Source: Saccharopolyspora elongata
Lineage (GTDB): Bacteria; Actinomycetota; Actinomycetes; Mycobacteriales; Pseudonocardiaceae
Length of the DNA stretch: 64,000 bases
Reading direction: 5' to 3'
Assembly (NCBI RefSeq): GCF_004348985.1
Contig: NZ_SMKW01000021.1
Span: forward strand, 1 to 64,000
The notes beneath the pieces were generated by a model. It had not been told where the DNA came from and did not search any database. It saw nothing but the letters and a program-made list of their open reading frames with translations. Numbering within the stretch: the first letter of the stretch is position 1; every line of letters starts with the position of its first letter. The position numbers were made by a program, and so were the translations under genes. Positions 43,733-52,390 of this stretch are shown here, piece after piece.

Positions 43733-45496
43733 TCAGGCGTGGAGGACCTTGCGGAGCCAGAGGGCCAGCAGTTCGACGAGCATGACCACCGCGAAGGTGA
43801 GCAGCAGAACCGTTGTGACCACGCCGAATTCCAGGACCCGCGAGGCGTTCAGCAGGTAGTAGCCGATGCCGCCCGCGCCGACCAGTCCCAGCAGCGTCGC
43901 CGCGCGCAAGTTCGTGTCCAGCTGGTACAGGACGTGCGCCACGAACGCCGGAGCTGCCTGCGGCACCGTCGCCGCGAAGAACACCTGCAGCCGGTTCGCC
44001 CCGGTCGCGCGCAGCGCCTGCTCGCGACCGCGATCCACCTCCTCCAGGGAATCCGCGACGAGCTTCCCCAGCAGGCCCACCGATCCCACGCCCAGCGCGA
44101 ACGCGCCCGCGACCGCGCCCAGGCCGGTGATCACCACGAACACGATGGCCAGAACCAGCTCCGGCACCCCGCGAACCGCGAGCACCACGCCGCGGAAGAA
44201 CTTCGCCACCGCCGGACTCGGCGCCACGTTCGCCGCCGCCAGCGCGCCGATCGGCAGCGCCAGCACCGCGCCGATCAGCGTCGCGGCCAGCGCGATCTGG
44301 ACGGTCACCAGCAGCTCGGCCAGCAGCTCGCCGAGGATGCCGCCGGTTTCCGGCGGCCAGAACAGCGCCAGCGTCGGGCCGAAGTTGGTGATCGCGCGCT
44401 CGAACTGGGCGAACGAGATGTCGGCGCCCCAGATCGACGCGGCCACGATCAGGGCGGTCAGCAGCCAGTAGCCGGTGCGCCGCAGCCGGGCAGTCGTCCA
44501 CTGAGGACTGATCGGTGGTCGTGAGCGCTCGTTCCGGTAAGAACCGGCATCGCCGCTCACGAGCCCCGCGACCCGCTGAACCGGCACCTGTACGCCGAGC
44601 TTCCGCCCGGTCAGCGCCGCGAGCACGCCGGGCTTCCGGCCGCGCTCCTCGCGCACGCCCAGCAACGCCTGGCGGATCGAACCGGACACGATCTCGACCA
44701 GCACGCACAGCAGGAACACCACCGACGCCAACGCCATCCCGCGCTGGTAGTCGAGGGTGCGCAGCGAATCCGCGATCGCCTGCCCGAGCCCGCCGACGCC
44801 GACGAAGCCGAGCACCACCGACACCCGCAGGTTGATGTCCAGCCGGTGCAGCGAGGTCGCCACGAACGACGGCAGCACCTGCGGCAGGACGCCGCTGACC
44901 AGCTGCTGCAACCGGGTGCCGCCGGCCGCGCGGATCGCGGTGCGAGGCCCCTCGTCGACCTGCTCGATGGCGTCCGCGTACAGCTTGCCGATCATGCCGA
45001 CCGAGTGCAGGCCCATGGCGAGCACGCCGGTCAGCCCGCCGAAGCCGAACATCCGGAAGAACACGATCGCCAGCACCACGTCCGGGACCGCGCGGGCCAC
45101 CACGATCACCACGCGTGCGCCGAACCGGCCGGCGCCGCCGAGCGTGGTGTTGCGCGCCGCCAGGACCGCCACCGGCACGCTGATCAGCGACGCGACCAGC
45201 GTCGCGCAGACCACGATCGCCAGCGTCTGCCCGGCCAGGCCGAGCAGTTCGCCGATCGGCGGGAAGTCCAGCGGCAGCGTGCGGGCCGCGAAGTCCGCCG
45301 CGTTGCCGAGTCCGTCCACAATGGTCGCCAGGTTCAGCCGCAGGTCGCTGAACGCCCAGATCGCGGCGCCCAGCAGGGCGAGCACGACCAGTGCCGCCGC
45401 CGCGCCCTCCGGGCGGGTCCGGGCCAGCGTCCGGCGGCGCGGCGCCGCCCCGGCCCGGCGGGCCGGCGCTTCTGCTGTCGTGGTCACGGAATTCAC
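43733..45496 (-). CDS. phnE: Phosphonate ABC transporter permease, two PhnE domains fused
   Basis: 587 residues with two complete PhnE-type permease domains in one chain (about 35-275 and 325-587). Each carries an EAA-like loop (AIEQVDEGPRTAIRAAGGTRLQQL; SLEEVDRGREQALRATGANRLQVF). One chain can therefore form the whole channel instead of a homodimer. The linker (about 285-330) is polar and part of it is encoded by a palindrome (44519-44562). GTG 45496 overlaps the phnC stop (GTGA), so translation is coupled. Confidence 0.93.
   Translation of the reverse strand: MNSVTTTAEAPARRAGAAPRRRTLARTRPEGAAAALVVLALLGAAIWAFSDLRLNLATIVDGLGNAADFAARTLPLDFPPIGELLGLAGQTLAIVVCATLVASLISVPVAVLAARNTTLGGAGRFGARVVIVVARAVPDVVLAIVFFRMFGFGGLTGVLAMGLHSVGMIGKLYADAIEQVDEGPRTAIRAAGGTRLQQLVSGVLPQVLPSFVATSLHRLDINLRVSVVLGFVGVGGLGQAIADSLRTLDYQRGMALASVVFLLCVLVEIVSGSIRQALLGVREERGRKPGVLAALTGRKLGVQVPVQRVAGLVSGDAGSYRNERSRPPISPQWTTARLRRTGYWLLTALIVAASIWGADISFAQFERAITNFGPTLALFWPPETGGILGELLAELLVTVQIALAATLIGAVLALPIGALAAANVAPSPAVAKFFRGVVLAVRGVPELVLAIVFVVITGLGAVAGAFALGVGSVGLLGKLVADSLEEVDRGREQALRATGANRLQVFFAATVPQAAPAFVAHVLYQLDTNLRAATLLGLVGAGGIGYYLLNASRVLEFGVVTTVLLLTFAVVMLVELLALWLRKVLHA
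44519..44562. repeat. REP-like palindrome inside phnE linker
   Basis: TCGTGAGCG (44519-44527) faces CGCTCACGA (44554-44562), and CCGGT/ACCGG pair inside. It is read in frame as part of the linker (VSGDAGSYRNER) between the two permease domains. Its GTGAGCGCT end matches the hairpin at 43581. Confidence 0.7.
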
Positions 45497-46260
45497 CCCG
45501 CCGTCGCGAGCTCGGCCGATCCGACCTTGGCGTAGATCCCCATCGCCGCGTCCCGGCTCAACCCGTCGACCGGGGTGTCCAGCACGACGCTCCCGGAGCG
45601 CAGCCCGACGATCCGGTGCCCCCAGCTCAACGCCAGGTCGACCTGGTGCAGGCTGCAGAGCACGGTGAGCCCGTCCTCCCGGCCGATCTCCGCGATCAGG
45701 TTCATCACCTGCGCCGCCGAGTCCGGGTCCAGCGACGCGACCGGCTCATCCGCGAGCAGGACCTCCGGCTTCTGCAGCAGCGCCCGCGCCACCGCGACAC
45801 GCTGCTGCTGCCCGCCGGAGAGGGTGTCCGCGCGCTGCAGCGCCTGGTCGGTGAGGCCGACCCGCTCCAGCTGCTCCATCGCGGCGTAGCGGATCCGCTT
45901 CGGGTAGGCGAAGAGCCCGAGCCGCGGGCCGCGCAGGCTGCCCAGCGCGCCCGTGCACACGTTCTCCAGCACCGTCAGCGATCCGACGAGGTGGAACTGC
46001 TGGAACACGAACCCGACCCGGCGGCGCAGCGCTCGCAGGCCGGATCCGCGCAGCGAGCCGACGTCCTCGCCGAGCACGCGGACGCTTCCGGAAGTCGCGC
46101 GCTGCAGCCCGTCCACGTGGCGCAGAAGGGTGGACTTGCCCGATCCGGAAAGCCCGAGCAGGACGACGACCTCGCCCCGCTCCACGTCGAGCGACACCTC
46201 GTCCAGCGCCCGAACGCTGCCGAAGGACTTGCCGACCCGGTCGAAGGCGATCACTGGCAT
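45493..46260 (-). CDS. phnC: Phosphonate ABC transporter ATP-binding protein
   Basis: 255 residues. Walker A GLSGSGKST, Q-loop VFQQFHLV, signature LSGGQQQRVAVARAL, Walker B VLLADEPVASLD and H-loop SLHQVD. This is the PhnC subfamily by similarity and by position between phnD and phnE. ATG 46260 lies inside the end of phnD (10-bp overlap); the stop overlaps the phnE start. Confidence 0.95.
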   Translation of the reverse strand: MPVIAFDRVGKSFGSVRALDEVSLDVERGEVVVLLGLSGSGKSTLLRHVDGLQRATSGSVRVLGEDVGSLRGSGLRALRRRVGFVFQQFHLVGSLTVLENVCTGALGSLRGPRLGLFAYPKRIRYAAMEQLERVGLTDQALQRADTLSGGQQQRVAVARALLQKPEVLLADEPVASLDPDSAAQVMNLIAEIGREDGLTVLCSLHQVDLALSWGHRIVGLRSGSVVLDTPVDGLSRDAAMGIYAKVGSAELATAG

Positions 46261-47165
46261 TGCTTGTCCTTGGTCACGTCGCAGACCTCGCGGATGCCGT
46301 TGTAGAACGCGTCGTCGACCGGGGCGAACCCGTACCCGTCGACGTCGCCGATCTTGCACTCCCCGGTGCAGAACCCGTTGGCGCGCAGGTAATCGCTGTT
46401 GGCCTTGTCCCGCAGCGCGGTAATGATCTTCCCCTTCAGCGCCGGGTCCAGGTCGTCGGAGATGGCGACCGGGTCGCCGGGGATCACCACCGACTTCCAC
46501 ACCGCGGTCAGCTGGCCGGGCTGCAGCTGGCCCTTCTCGACCAGCTGCCGGTCGACCATGCTGTCGTAGGCGAACCCCGCGTCGCAGTCGCCCTTGGCGA
46601 CGGCGATCGCGGAGGCGTCGTGGCCGCCGGCGAAGACCGGCTGCACGTCGGTATCCGGGTTGATGCCCGCCTGCAGCGGGCCCGCCTTCGGGTACAGGTA
46701 GCCGGAGGTCGAGGTCGGGTCGACGAAGCAGACCTTCTTGCCGCGGAAGTCGGCCAGCGACGTGATCCCGCTGCCCGGGCGGGTGATCGCGTAGGAGCGG
46801 TAGCCGGGCTGCTCGCCCTTCGCCTCCACCTGGCCGGCGACCGCGTTCGCAGGCACGCCCTGCTTCTTGGCCAGCACGTAGGAGAACGGGCCGTACTTCG
46901 CGATGTCGATCTTCCCGGCGCGCTGGCCCTCGATGATCGCGGCGTAGTCGGTGGCCTTCTGGAAGGTGATCTTCTTGCCGGTCTCCTTGGCCAGCAGGTC
47001 CAGCACCGGCTGGTAGTCCTGCTGCAGGCTGGCCGATTCCTCGGACGGGACGGCGGCGAACACGAGCTCGTCGGACTCGCCGCCCTGCTCGGCCGCGCTC
47101 GGCCCGCACGCCGAGAGCAGGCCCAGCACGGCGAGTCCGACGACCAGTCGGCTGATGCGTTTCAC
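46251..47165 (-). CDS. phnD: Phosphonate ABC transporter substrate-binding lipoprotein
   Basis: 304 residues. Lipobox LLSAC with C20 as anchor. PhnD fold signature: LVFAAVPSEESASLQQDYQPVLDLLAKETGKKITF, DYAAIIEGQRAGKIDIAKYGPFSYV, CFVDPTSTSGYLYP and GFAYDSMVD. It captures phosphonates or related P compounds at the cell surface. GTG 47165 overlaps the stop of the upstream hydrolase (GTGA); SD AAGGAAG. Confidence 0.95.
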   Translation of the reverse strand: MKRISRLVVGLAVLGLLSACGPSAAEQGGESDELVFAAVPSEESASLQQDYQPVLDLLAKETGKKITFQKATDYAAIIEGQRAGKIDIAKYGPFSYVLAKKQGVPANAVAGQVEAKGEQPGYRSYAITRPGSGITSLADFRGKKVCFVDPTSTSGYLYPKAGPLQAGINPDTDVQPVFAGGHDASAIAVAKGDCDAGFAYDSMVDRQLVEKGQLQPGQLTAVWKSVVIPGDPVAISDDLDPALKGKIITALRDKANSDYLRANGFCTGECKIGDVDGYGFAPVDDAFYNGIREVCDVTKDKQCQ

Positions 47166-47851
47166 TGCAGATCTTCCTTTGCTGGCAGTACGAGTTCGGG
47201 GAGGTCGCGGACGGATTCGAGGACGTGGGTGGCACCGGCTTCGGTGAACGCGGCGCGGTCGTGCGCGCCGGTGAGCACGCCCGCGACGATCGACGCCCCG
47301 GCGCACAGGCCGGAACGCACGTCGTACGCGGTGTCGCCGACGGTGGCGACTTCGCGCACGTCGTCGATGCCCAGCCGCAGCAGGGCGGTGAGCACCATGT
47401 CGGGGTACGGCCGTCCGCGGCCGGCCTGCGCCGGGGTCAGGGTCAGGTCGGTCAGCCCGCCCCAGCCCAGCGCGTCGAGGATCTGGCGCTGCGTCGTCTC
47501 GGAGAAACCGGTGGTCAGGGCGACCTTGATGCCGTTGTCGCGGAGTCGCCGGATCGCCGCCTCGGCGCCGTCGATCTCCCGGCAGTCGCCGTCCGCGACG
47601 CGTTCGGCGTACGCCCGCTCGAAGGCCTGGTTCGCCCGCTGCGCGAGGTCTTCGTCGCCGCTCAGCAGATGCCGGAAGACGGTGATCTTCGATTCGCCCA
47701 TGGTGCGGCGGACGTAGTCGAGCATGCCCGGGAACGCGGCGTCGTCCTCGGCGACGCCGACCTCGCCGATCGCCTGCGTGAACGCCCGCTCGACCAGGCC
47801 GTCGTCGGCCACCGTCGTGCCTGCCATGTCCAGCACTACCAGCTTGATCAT
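47162..47851 (-). CDS. Phosphonatase-like HAD hydrolase
   Basis: 229 residues of HAD fold: motif I VVLDMAGTTVADDG, motif II ALTTGFSE, motif IV VGDTAYDVRSG. Closely resembles the 'phosphonatase-like hydrolase' group (TIGR03351 in my memory) found beside phosphonate transporters. PhnX proper cleaves phosphonoacetaldehyde to acetaldehyde and phosphate using a cap lysine; whether this group does the same is inference. ATG 47851 overlaps the stop of the FAD enzyme gene (ATGA). Confidence 0.88.
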   Translation of the reverse strand: MIKLVVLDMAGTTVADDGLVERAFTQAIGEVGVAEDDAAFPGMLDYVRRTMGESKITVFRHLLSGDEDLAQRANQAFERAYAERVADGDCREIDGAEAAIRRLRDNGIKVALTTGFSETTQRQILDALGWGGLTDLTLTPAQAGRGRPYPDMVLTALLRLGIDDVREVATVGDTAYDVRSGLCAGASIVAGVLTGAHDRAAFTEAGATHVLESVRDLPELVLPAKEDLQ

Positions 47852-48966
47852 GCGTCGATCTCCTGCCAGGTGTCGGCGGCGATCGCCGGGGAACAGGTCA
47901 TGCCGCGCCCGCCGGGACCGGTCACCAGCCAGACGCCGGGGAGCACCTGCTCGCGGTGCACGACGCGCGACTTGTCCGCGGTCTGCGCGTAAACCCCGGC
48001 CCAGCGGCGCGCGATCCGCGGCAGCGGGCGGCCGAGCAGTTCCTCGGCGCGCTGCTTGAGGTGCTCGTAGGGATCTTCGTGAACGTCGAACGCGAACGGT
48101 GCGTCGTACTCGTGGGTGTCGCCGATGGTCAGTCCACCGTGGACTCGTTGCACCATCAGCAGCTGCATGCCGTTGTCCGCGGCCACCTGCGGCTGCGACT
48201 CGGTGGCGTTGAGTGCGTCCAGCGCCGCGCCGCGGTAGCCGGGGTAGTAGCGCATGCTGTCTCCGTCGGCGATCGAGGTCGTCAGGGTTTCGCCGAGCGG
48301 ATCGGTCTGCATCATCTGCAGCCGGACCCGGCGAACCGGCAGCTCCGGCCGCAGTTCCCGGACCAGACCGCCGAGGGCCGCGCCGGTGCAGAGAACCACG
48401 ACGTCGGCTTCGTGCCGCTCGCCGGTGTCGTCCCGCGCCCAGCCCTCGCCGACGTCGCGAACCTCGCGACCGGGCAGCCAGGAGTAGCGGCCGGTCTTGG
48501 CGAGGTGCGCGCGCAGCGCGGGCTGCGCGGTCCGCGACTCGACGGCGCCGTCCTGCTCGCACCACAGCGCGGCCAGCATCTCGCCGCGCAGCGCCGGGTT
48601 CAGCGTCCTCGCCTCGGCCGGGTCGAGCAGCTTCGTGCCGCGCTCGGCGGCGTCCGGGCGGGCGACGAACTCCTCCGCCACCGCCAGCTCGGCCGGCGTC
48701 CGGAGCACGGTCAGCGAGCCGTTGCCGCGGAAGCCGAGCTCCGGCACGTCCGCGGCGATGCGCTCCCAGTCCTGGCGGGCGCGCATCGCGACCTCCAGGT
48801 CCGGGCCGGCTTCCCGGCCGCTGACCCAGATCAGCCCGAAGTTCCGGACCGAGGCACCGCGAGCCTCTGCCTCGCGCTCCAGGTGCACCACTTCGTGGCC
48901 CCGCTCCAGGGCCCGCAGCGCGTGCATGGTGCCCAGCACGCCGCCGCCAACAATCAGAACTCGCAC
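47848..48966 (-). CDS. Phosphonate-operon FAD-dependent oxidoreductase
   Basis: 372 residues, DAO/glycine-oxidase fold. FAD motif GGGVLG at about 7-12, then a RNFGLIWVSG segment and the C-terminal FAD contact TGPGGRGMTCSPAIA. Resembles the phosphonate-associated TIGR03364 group. Related enzymes (PbfD/HpnW, as I recall) oxidise 2-aminoethylphosphonate or its N-methyl form to phosphonoacetaldehyde. First gene of a five-gene overlapping operon. GTG 48966; weak ribosome-binding site. Confidence 0.87.
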   Translation of the reverse strand: MRVLIVGGGVLGTMHALRALERGHEVVHLEREAEARGASVRNFGLIWVSGREAGPDLEVAMRARQDWERIAADVPELGFRGNGSLTVLRTPAELAVAEEFVARPDAAERGTKLLDPAEARTLNPALRGEMLAALWCEQDGAVESRTAQPALRAHLAKTGRYSWLPGREVRDVGEGWARDDTGERHEADVVVLCTGAALGGLVRELRPELPVRRVRLQMMQTDPLGETLTTSIADGDSMRYYPGYRGAALDALNATESQPQVAADNGMQLLMVQRVHGGLTIGDTHEYDAPFAFDVHEDPYEHLKQRAEELLGRPLPRIARRWAGVYAQTADKSRVVHREQVLPGVWLVTGPGGRGMTCSPAIAADTWQEIDA

Positions 48967-49108
48967 GGCGCAAACACTCGCGGCCGACGACGAATAGCCA
49001 GTGCAGGCGCGGCGAACCCCAGGTGAACACCACCAGAAGGACTAGATCAGTTATCTGTTCGTTATTTTTGATGTCTTCGGAGAAAGGTTCGGCCTGGTCA
49101 GCTGCCAT

Positions 49109-49404
49109 GCGTACTTTTGGCTGCTATGGCGACAGTTTGACCCGTTGGCGCAGTGATGAGTCGTCGTTGGCTGGTGTGGAGTCAACGGCCTGTTCGCCTC
49201 GATAGGTGAGGTGAACGGTCCGTTCACTGCAGCCGTCCGGCGTCGGCGGGGATCGGTCGGTGTGGAGTGAACGGCCCGTTCATCTCGATAGGTGGGGCGA
49301 ATAGGCCGTTCACTCCGCCACCTCGAAGCCACCAGCCGACCTACCACGACGCCGCGCCACCACATCCAGAACAGCCTCTATAGCGACACAAAGCACTCAC
49401 GTGT
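49109..49404. repeat. Repeat-rich intergenic region upstream of the phosphonate operon
   Basis: The gap 48967-49436 (470 bp) holds no convincing gene. It contains a degenerate GCTATGGC hairpin (49109-49144), two 58-bp direct repeats (49173-49230 and 49259-49316) each holding GTTCAC-type palindromes, and a half-hairpin CTATAGCGACACAAAG (49378-49393). An AT-rich stretch at 49045-49075 is a likely place for the operon promoter. Confidence 0.72.
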
Positions 49405-49436
49405 GCACCGGCGACGACACGGCCGCAAAGGGGTTT

Positions 49437-50192
49437 TCAGTCGCGGAGGCGGGTGACGAGGCTGAAGCGGTCGCCGCGGAACAGGGAGCGGACCCGCTCG
49501 ATCGGCTCACCGTCCGGGGTCCACGAGCACCGGTGCAGCAGGATCATCGGCGTCGCCGGGTTGGTGCCGATCAGCAGCGCCTCGCGCGGCGTCGCCAGCA
49601 CCGTCTCGATGCGCTCCTCGGCTTCGCCGAACCGCACACCCAGCTTCTCCTGCAGGAACGCGTACAGCGAACCGGTCGGGTCGAACTCCCCCAGCAACTC
49701 CGGAAAGCGCTGCTTCGGCAGATAGCTCGACTCCAGCCCGACCCGCTCGCCATCGGCCATCAGCACCCGCTCCAGGTGCACCACCTCGGCCCCCGGCGCC
49801 AGCCCGAGATCCGCCGCCAAGCGCGGATCCGCCGACCGCGACTCGACGGTGATCACCGTCCGGCCGGGCTCCTTGCCCTGCGCCCGGACGCCTTCGGTGT
49901 AGCTGGCCAGCGCCAACGGCTGCACGATCTTCGGCGGCGCCACGACGGTCCGGCTACCCTGCCGGCGGATCAGCCGGCCTTCGAGCACCAGCTCGGTGAC
50001 GGCCTGCCGCAGCGTCACCCGCGAGACGCCGCACCGCTCCGCGAGCTCCCGCTCCGCAGGCAGCGCGGCTCCCTCTCCGAGCTCCTCGACCAGTTCGAGC
50101 AGCTCGATCTTCGCCGCGTAGTAGCGCGGAATCCGGCCGTGTTCCGGGATTCCGGAACGAACCGGCTCATCCGCCCGGTGATCGATGCTCAC
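49437..50192 (-). CDS. GntR-family (HutC/UTRA) regulator, PhnF-like
   Basis: 251 residues. Winged helix ([49 protein letters not shown]) then a UTRA domain ([20 protein letters not shown] end). Located directly upstream of the phosphonate operon on the same strand; PhnF-type regulators of this family control phosphonate genes elsewhere. GTG 50192 with only a weak AGGG site. The effector is probably a phosphonate or phosphate-related molecule. Confidence 0.87.
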   Translation of the reverse strand: MSIDHRADEPVRSGIPEHGRIPRYYAAKIELLELVEELGEGAALPAERELAERCGVSRVTLRQAVTELVLEGRLIRRQGSRTVVAPPKIVQPLALASYTEGVRAQGKEPGRTVITVESRSADPRLAADLGLAPGAEVVHLERVLMADGERVGLESSYLPKQRFPELLGEFDPTGSLYAFLQEKLGVRFGEAEERIETVLATPREALLIGTNPATPMILLHRCSWTPDGEPIERVRSLFRGDRFSLVTRLRD

Positions 50193-50213
50193 GACGGGGA
50201 ACCCTACGGGGGC

Positions 50214-50507
50214 TCAGCCCAGCAGTCTGTCCTTGATGGTGATCGCCACTGCGATGATCGCCAAGCCGAACCCGCTGTAGACGAGGACGTCCACGGCCCG
50301 GCTGCGGATCGCCAGCAGCCCCGTCCGCTCCGGCGGGATCACGGCGCGCATCGTCGCCGCGAGCAGCAGCGTGACGCCGAGCAGCACTGTACCCCGCCGC
50401 CAGTGCCCCATCGAGACCAGGAGCAGCCCGATCAGCACGATCAGCAGCACCAGGCCGAACGGCACGTGCACCGACAGGCGCGACCTGCCGTCGAACCGTT
50501 CGCTCAC
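50214..50507 (-). CDS. DUF3017 membrane protein
   Basis: 97 residues with three hydrophobic helices (about 15-32, 40-58, 70-90): VPFGLVLLIVLIGLLLVSM, TVLLGVTLLLAATMRAVIPPERTGLLAIRSR. DUF3017 proteins sit next to folD in many actinobacteria, as here; role unknown. GTG 50507 has GGGAGGAAC upstream and lies 32 bp after the folD stop. Confidence 0.88.
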   Translation of the reverse strand: MSERFDGRSRLSVHVPFGLVLLIVLIGLLLVSMGHWRRGTVLLGVTLLLAATMRAVIPPERTGLLAIRSRAVDVLVYSGFGLAIIAVAITIKDRLLG

Positions 50508-50539
50508 GCCGTTCCTCCCATCGTCGTGCCGTCTGCGGA

Positions 50540-51391
50540 TCAGCCGGCGTTGCGTTCCGCGGCCTCGACGACGTTGGTCAGCAGCATCGCGCGGGTCATC
50601 GGCCCCACCCCGCCCGGGTTGGGCGACACGAAACCGGCGACCTGCACGACGTCCGGGTGCACGTCCCCGGCCAGCCCGGCGTCGGTGCGGCTCACGCCGA
50701 CGTCCAGCACCGCCGCGCCCGGCTTCACCATGTCGGCCATGATCAGGTGCGGCTTGCCGGCCGCCGCGATGACGATGTCCGCGCGGCGCACCTCCTCGGC
50801 GAGGTCCCTGGTGCCGGTGTGGCAGAGCGTGACGGTGGCGTTCTCGCTGCGCCGGGTGAGCAGCAGGCCGATCGGGCGGCCGACCGTGATGCCGCGGCCG
50901 ACGACGGCGACCTGCGCGCCGTTCAACGGCACGTCGTAGCGGCGCAGCAGCTCGATGATGCCGCGCGGCGTGCACGGCAGCGGCGCCTCCTCGCCGAGCA
51001 CCAGGCGCCCCAGGCTGATCGGGTGCAGCCCGTCCGCGTCCTTCTCCGGCGCGATGCGCTCCAGCAGCGGGCCCGCGTCGAGGTGCTTGGGCAGCGGCAG
51101 CTGCACGATGTAGCCGGTGCAGGCCGGGTCGGCGTTGAGTTCGTCCAGCACCGCCTCGACGTCGGCCTGGCTGACGTCGGCGGGCAGGTCCTTGCGGATC
51201 GACTTGATACCGACCTTGGCGCAGTCGTTGTGCTTGGCACGCACGTAAGACTGCGAACCCGGGTCATCGCCGACCAGCACCGTGGCCAGTCCGGGGGCGT
51301 GCCCCTGCTCGACGAGCCGGGCGACCCGCGGTCGCAGCTCGTCGAAAATCGCGTCCTTGGTGGCCTTGCCGTCCAGAATCGTCGCGCTCAC
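50540..51391 (-). CDS. folD: Bifunctional methylenetetrahydrofolate dehydrogenase/cyclohydrolase
   Basis: 283 residues. Interconverts 5,10-methylene-, methenyl- and 10-formyl-THF. Signatures: [17 protein letters not shown] (catalytic Lys in YVRAK), [20 protein letters not shown], and [13 protein letters not shown] for NADP. Standard length. Followed by DUF3017, and preceded by a DMT-type transporter 6 bp away, so it may share a transcript with the transporter genes. Confidence 0.96.
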   Translation of the reverse strand: MSATILDGKATKDAIFDELRPRVARLVEQGHAPGLATVLVGDDPGSQSYVRAKHNDCAKVGIKSIRKDLPADVSQADVEAVLDELNADPACTGYIVQLPLPKHLDAGPLLERIAPEKDADGLHPISLGRLVLGEEAPLPCTPRGIIELLRRYDVPLNGAQVAVVGRGITVGRPIGLLLTRRSENATVTLCHTGTRDLAEEVRRADIVIAAAGKPHLIMADMVKPGAAVLDVGVSRTDAGLAGDVHPDVVQVAGFVSPNPGGVGPMTRAMLLTNVVEAAERNAG

Positions 51392-51397
51392 GGCTGT

Positions 51398-52390
51398 TCA
51401 TCGTGGCAGACGGCGCCCGGCGCGTCCCGGCCGGTCCGGCAATGCCGCCACGCCGACGGCAACCAGCGTGAGCAGGACGCCGAGCACGGTGGACGCCGGG
51501 ATGCCCGTCCCGGCGGCCGGGGCGAACACGTCGAGCAGCAGCGCGCCGACCAGCTGGCCGGCGATCATGCCGAGGCTGAGCACCAGCACGCCGGTGAAGC
51601 GCACCAGCGCCACCGAGCCGCCGATCACGAAGATCCCCAGGAAACCGCCGGTGTAGAGCCACGGCTCCGCCGGGAAGTGCGGGAGGCCGCGCAGCGCCAC
51701 TTCGACCGCGAAGGCCACCGCGAGGGCCGTCATCCCGATGCCGAAGTTGAACATGGCCGCGAACACCGCCGAGTCGGCCGCCTGCTTCATCCGGCCGTTC
51801 ACCGCCGCCTGCCAGCCGAGCCCGATCCCGGCCAGCGCGGGCAGCAGCACCAACCAGCTGGCCTCGCCGCTGCCCAGCTTCGCGGACACCGCGATCACCA
51901 CCGCCACCACGGCGAGTCCCGCTCCCAGCAGCCGCGCGGGCGTCACGTGCTGCGGCCCGGCGGGGCCCAACCCGAGCCGGTCGACGACGAGCCCGCTGCT
52001 GACCTGCCCGGCCACCACCGCGACGGTGAACATCGCGACGCCGAGCGCGGCCGCCGCCATGCCCTGGGTGAACACCAGATATCCGCCGCACACGCCGCCG
52101 AGGCACTGCCACGGCCGCAACCCGCCCGGCCTGCGCAGCTCCGTGCGCAGGTTCCGCCACCCGCGCCTCGCCTGCGGGAACGCGAAGGTGGCGGCCAGGA
52201 GCACGACGAAACCGCCGAAGAACGAGATCAGCCCGGCTGCGATGCCGTCGTCCATCCGCACGCCGAGCGCGCCGTTGATCCGCGCCTGGATCGCGAGCAA
52301 CACCCCGACCCCAGCAGCGCCGACCATGCCGAGCGTCCGTTCCCGGGTCTTCGGCCGGTCTTCCTGGTGTCGCAACGCAGAAACAGTCAC
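51398..52390 (-). CDS. DMT-superfamily transporter (duplicated YdcZ/DUF606 type)
   Basis: 330 residues with about ten hydrophobic helices in two similar halves: GMVGAAGVGVLLAIQARINGALG opening half one and LAGIGLGWQAAVNGRMKQAADS opening half two. The repeated Q-x-x-x-N-G motif and length indicate a fused DUF606 (YdcZ) pair. Substrate unknown. GTG 52390 overlaps the upstream MFS stop as GTGA. Confidence 0.86.
   Translation of the reverse strand: MTVSALRHQEDRPKTRERTLGMVGAAGVGVLLAIQARINGALGVRMDDGIAAGLISFFGGFVVLLAATFAFPQARRGWRNLRTELRRPGGLRPWQCLGGVCGGYLVFTQGMAAAALGVAMFTVAVVAGQVSSGLVVDRLGLGPAGPQHVTPARLLGAGLAVVAVVIAVSAKLGSGEASWLVLLPALAGIGLGWQAAVNGRMKQAADSAVFAAMFNFGIGMTALAVAFAVEVALRGLPHFPAEPWLYTGGFLGIFVIGGSVALVRFTGVLVLSLGMIAGQLVGALLLDVFAPAAGTGIPASTVLGVLLTLVAVGVAALPDRPGRAGRRLPR

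Noticed and set aside
49051..49066. GntR operator in the AT-rich stretch before the FAD oxidase gene
   Set aside because: Only 4-bp arms (AGAT/ATCT); too weak to report as a site.
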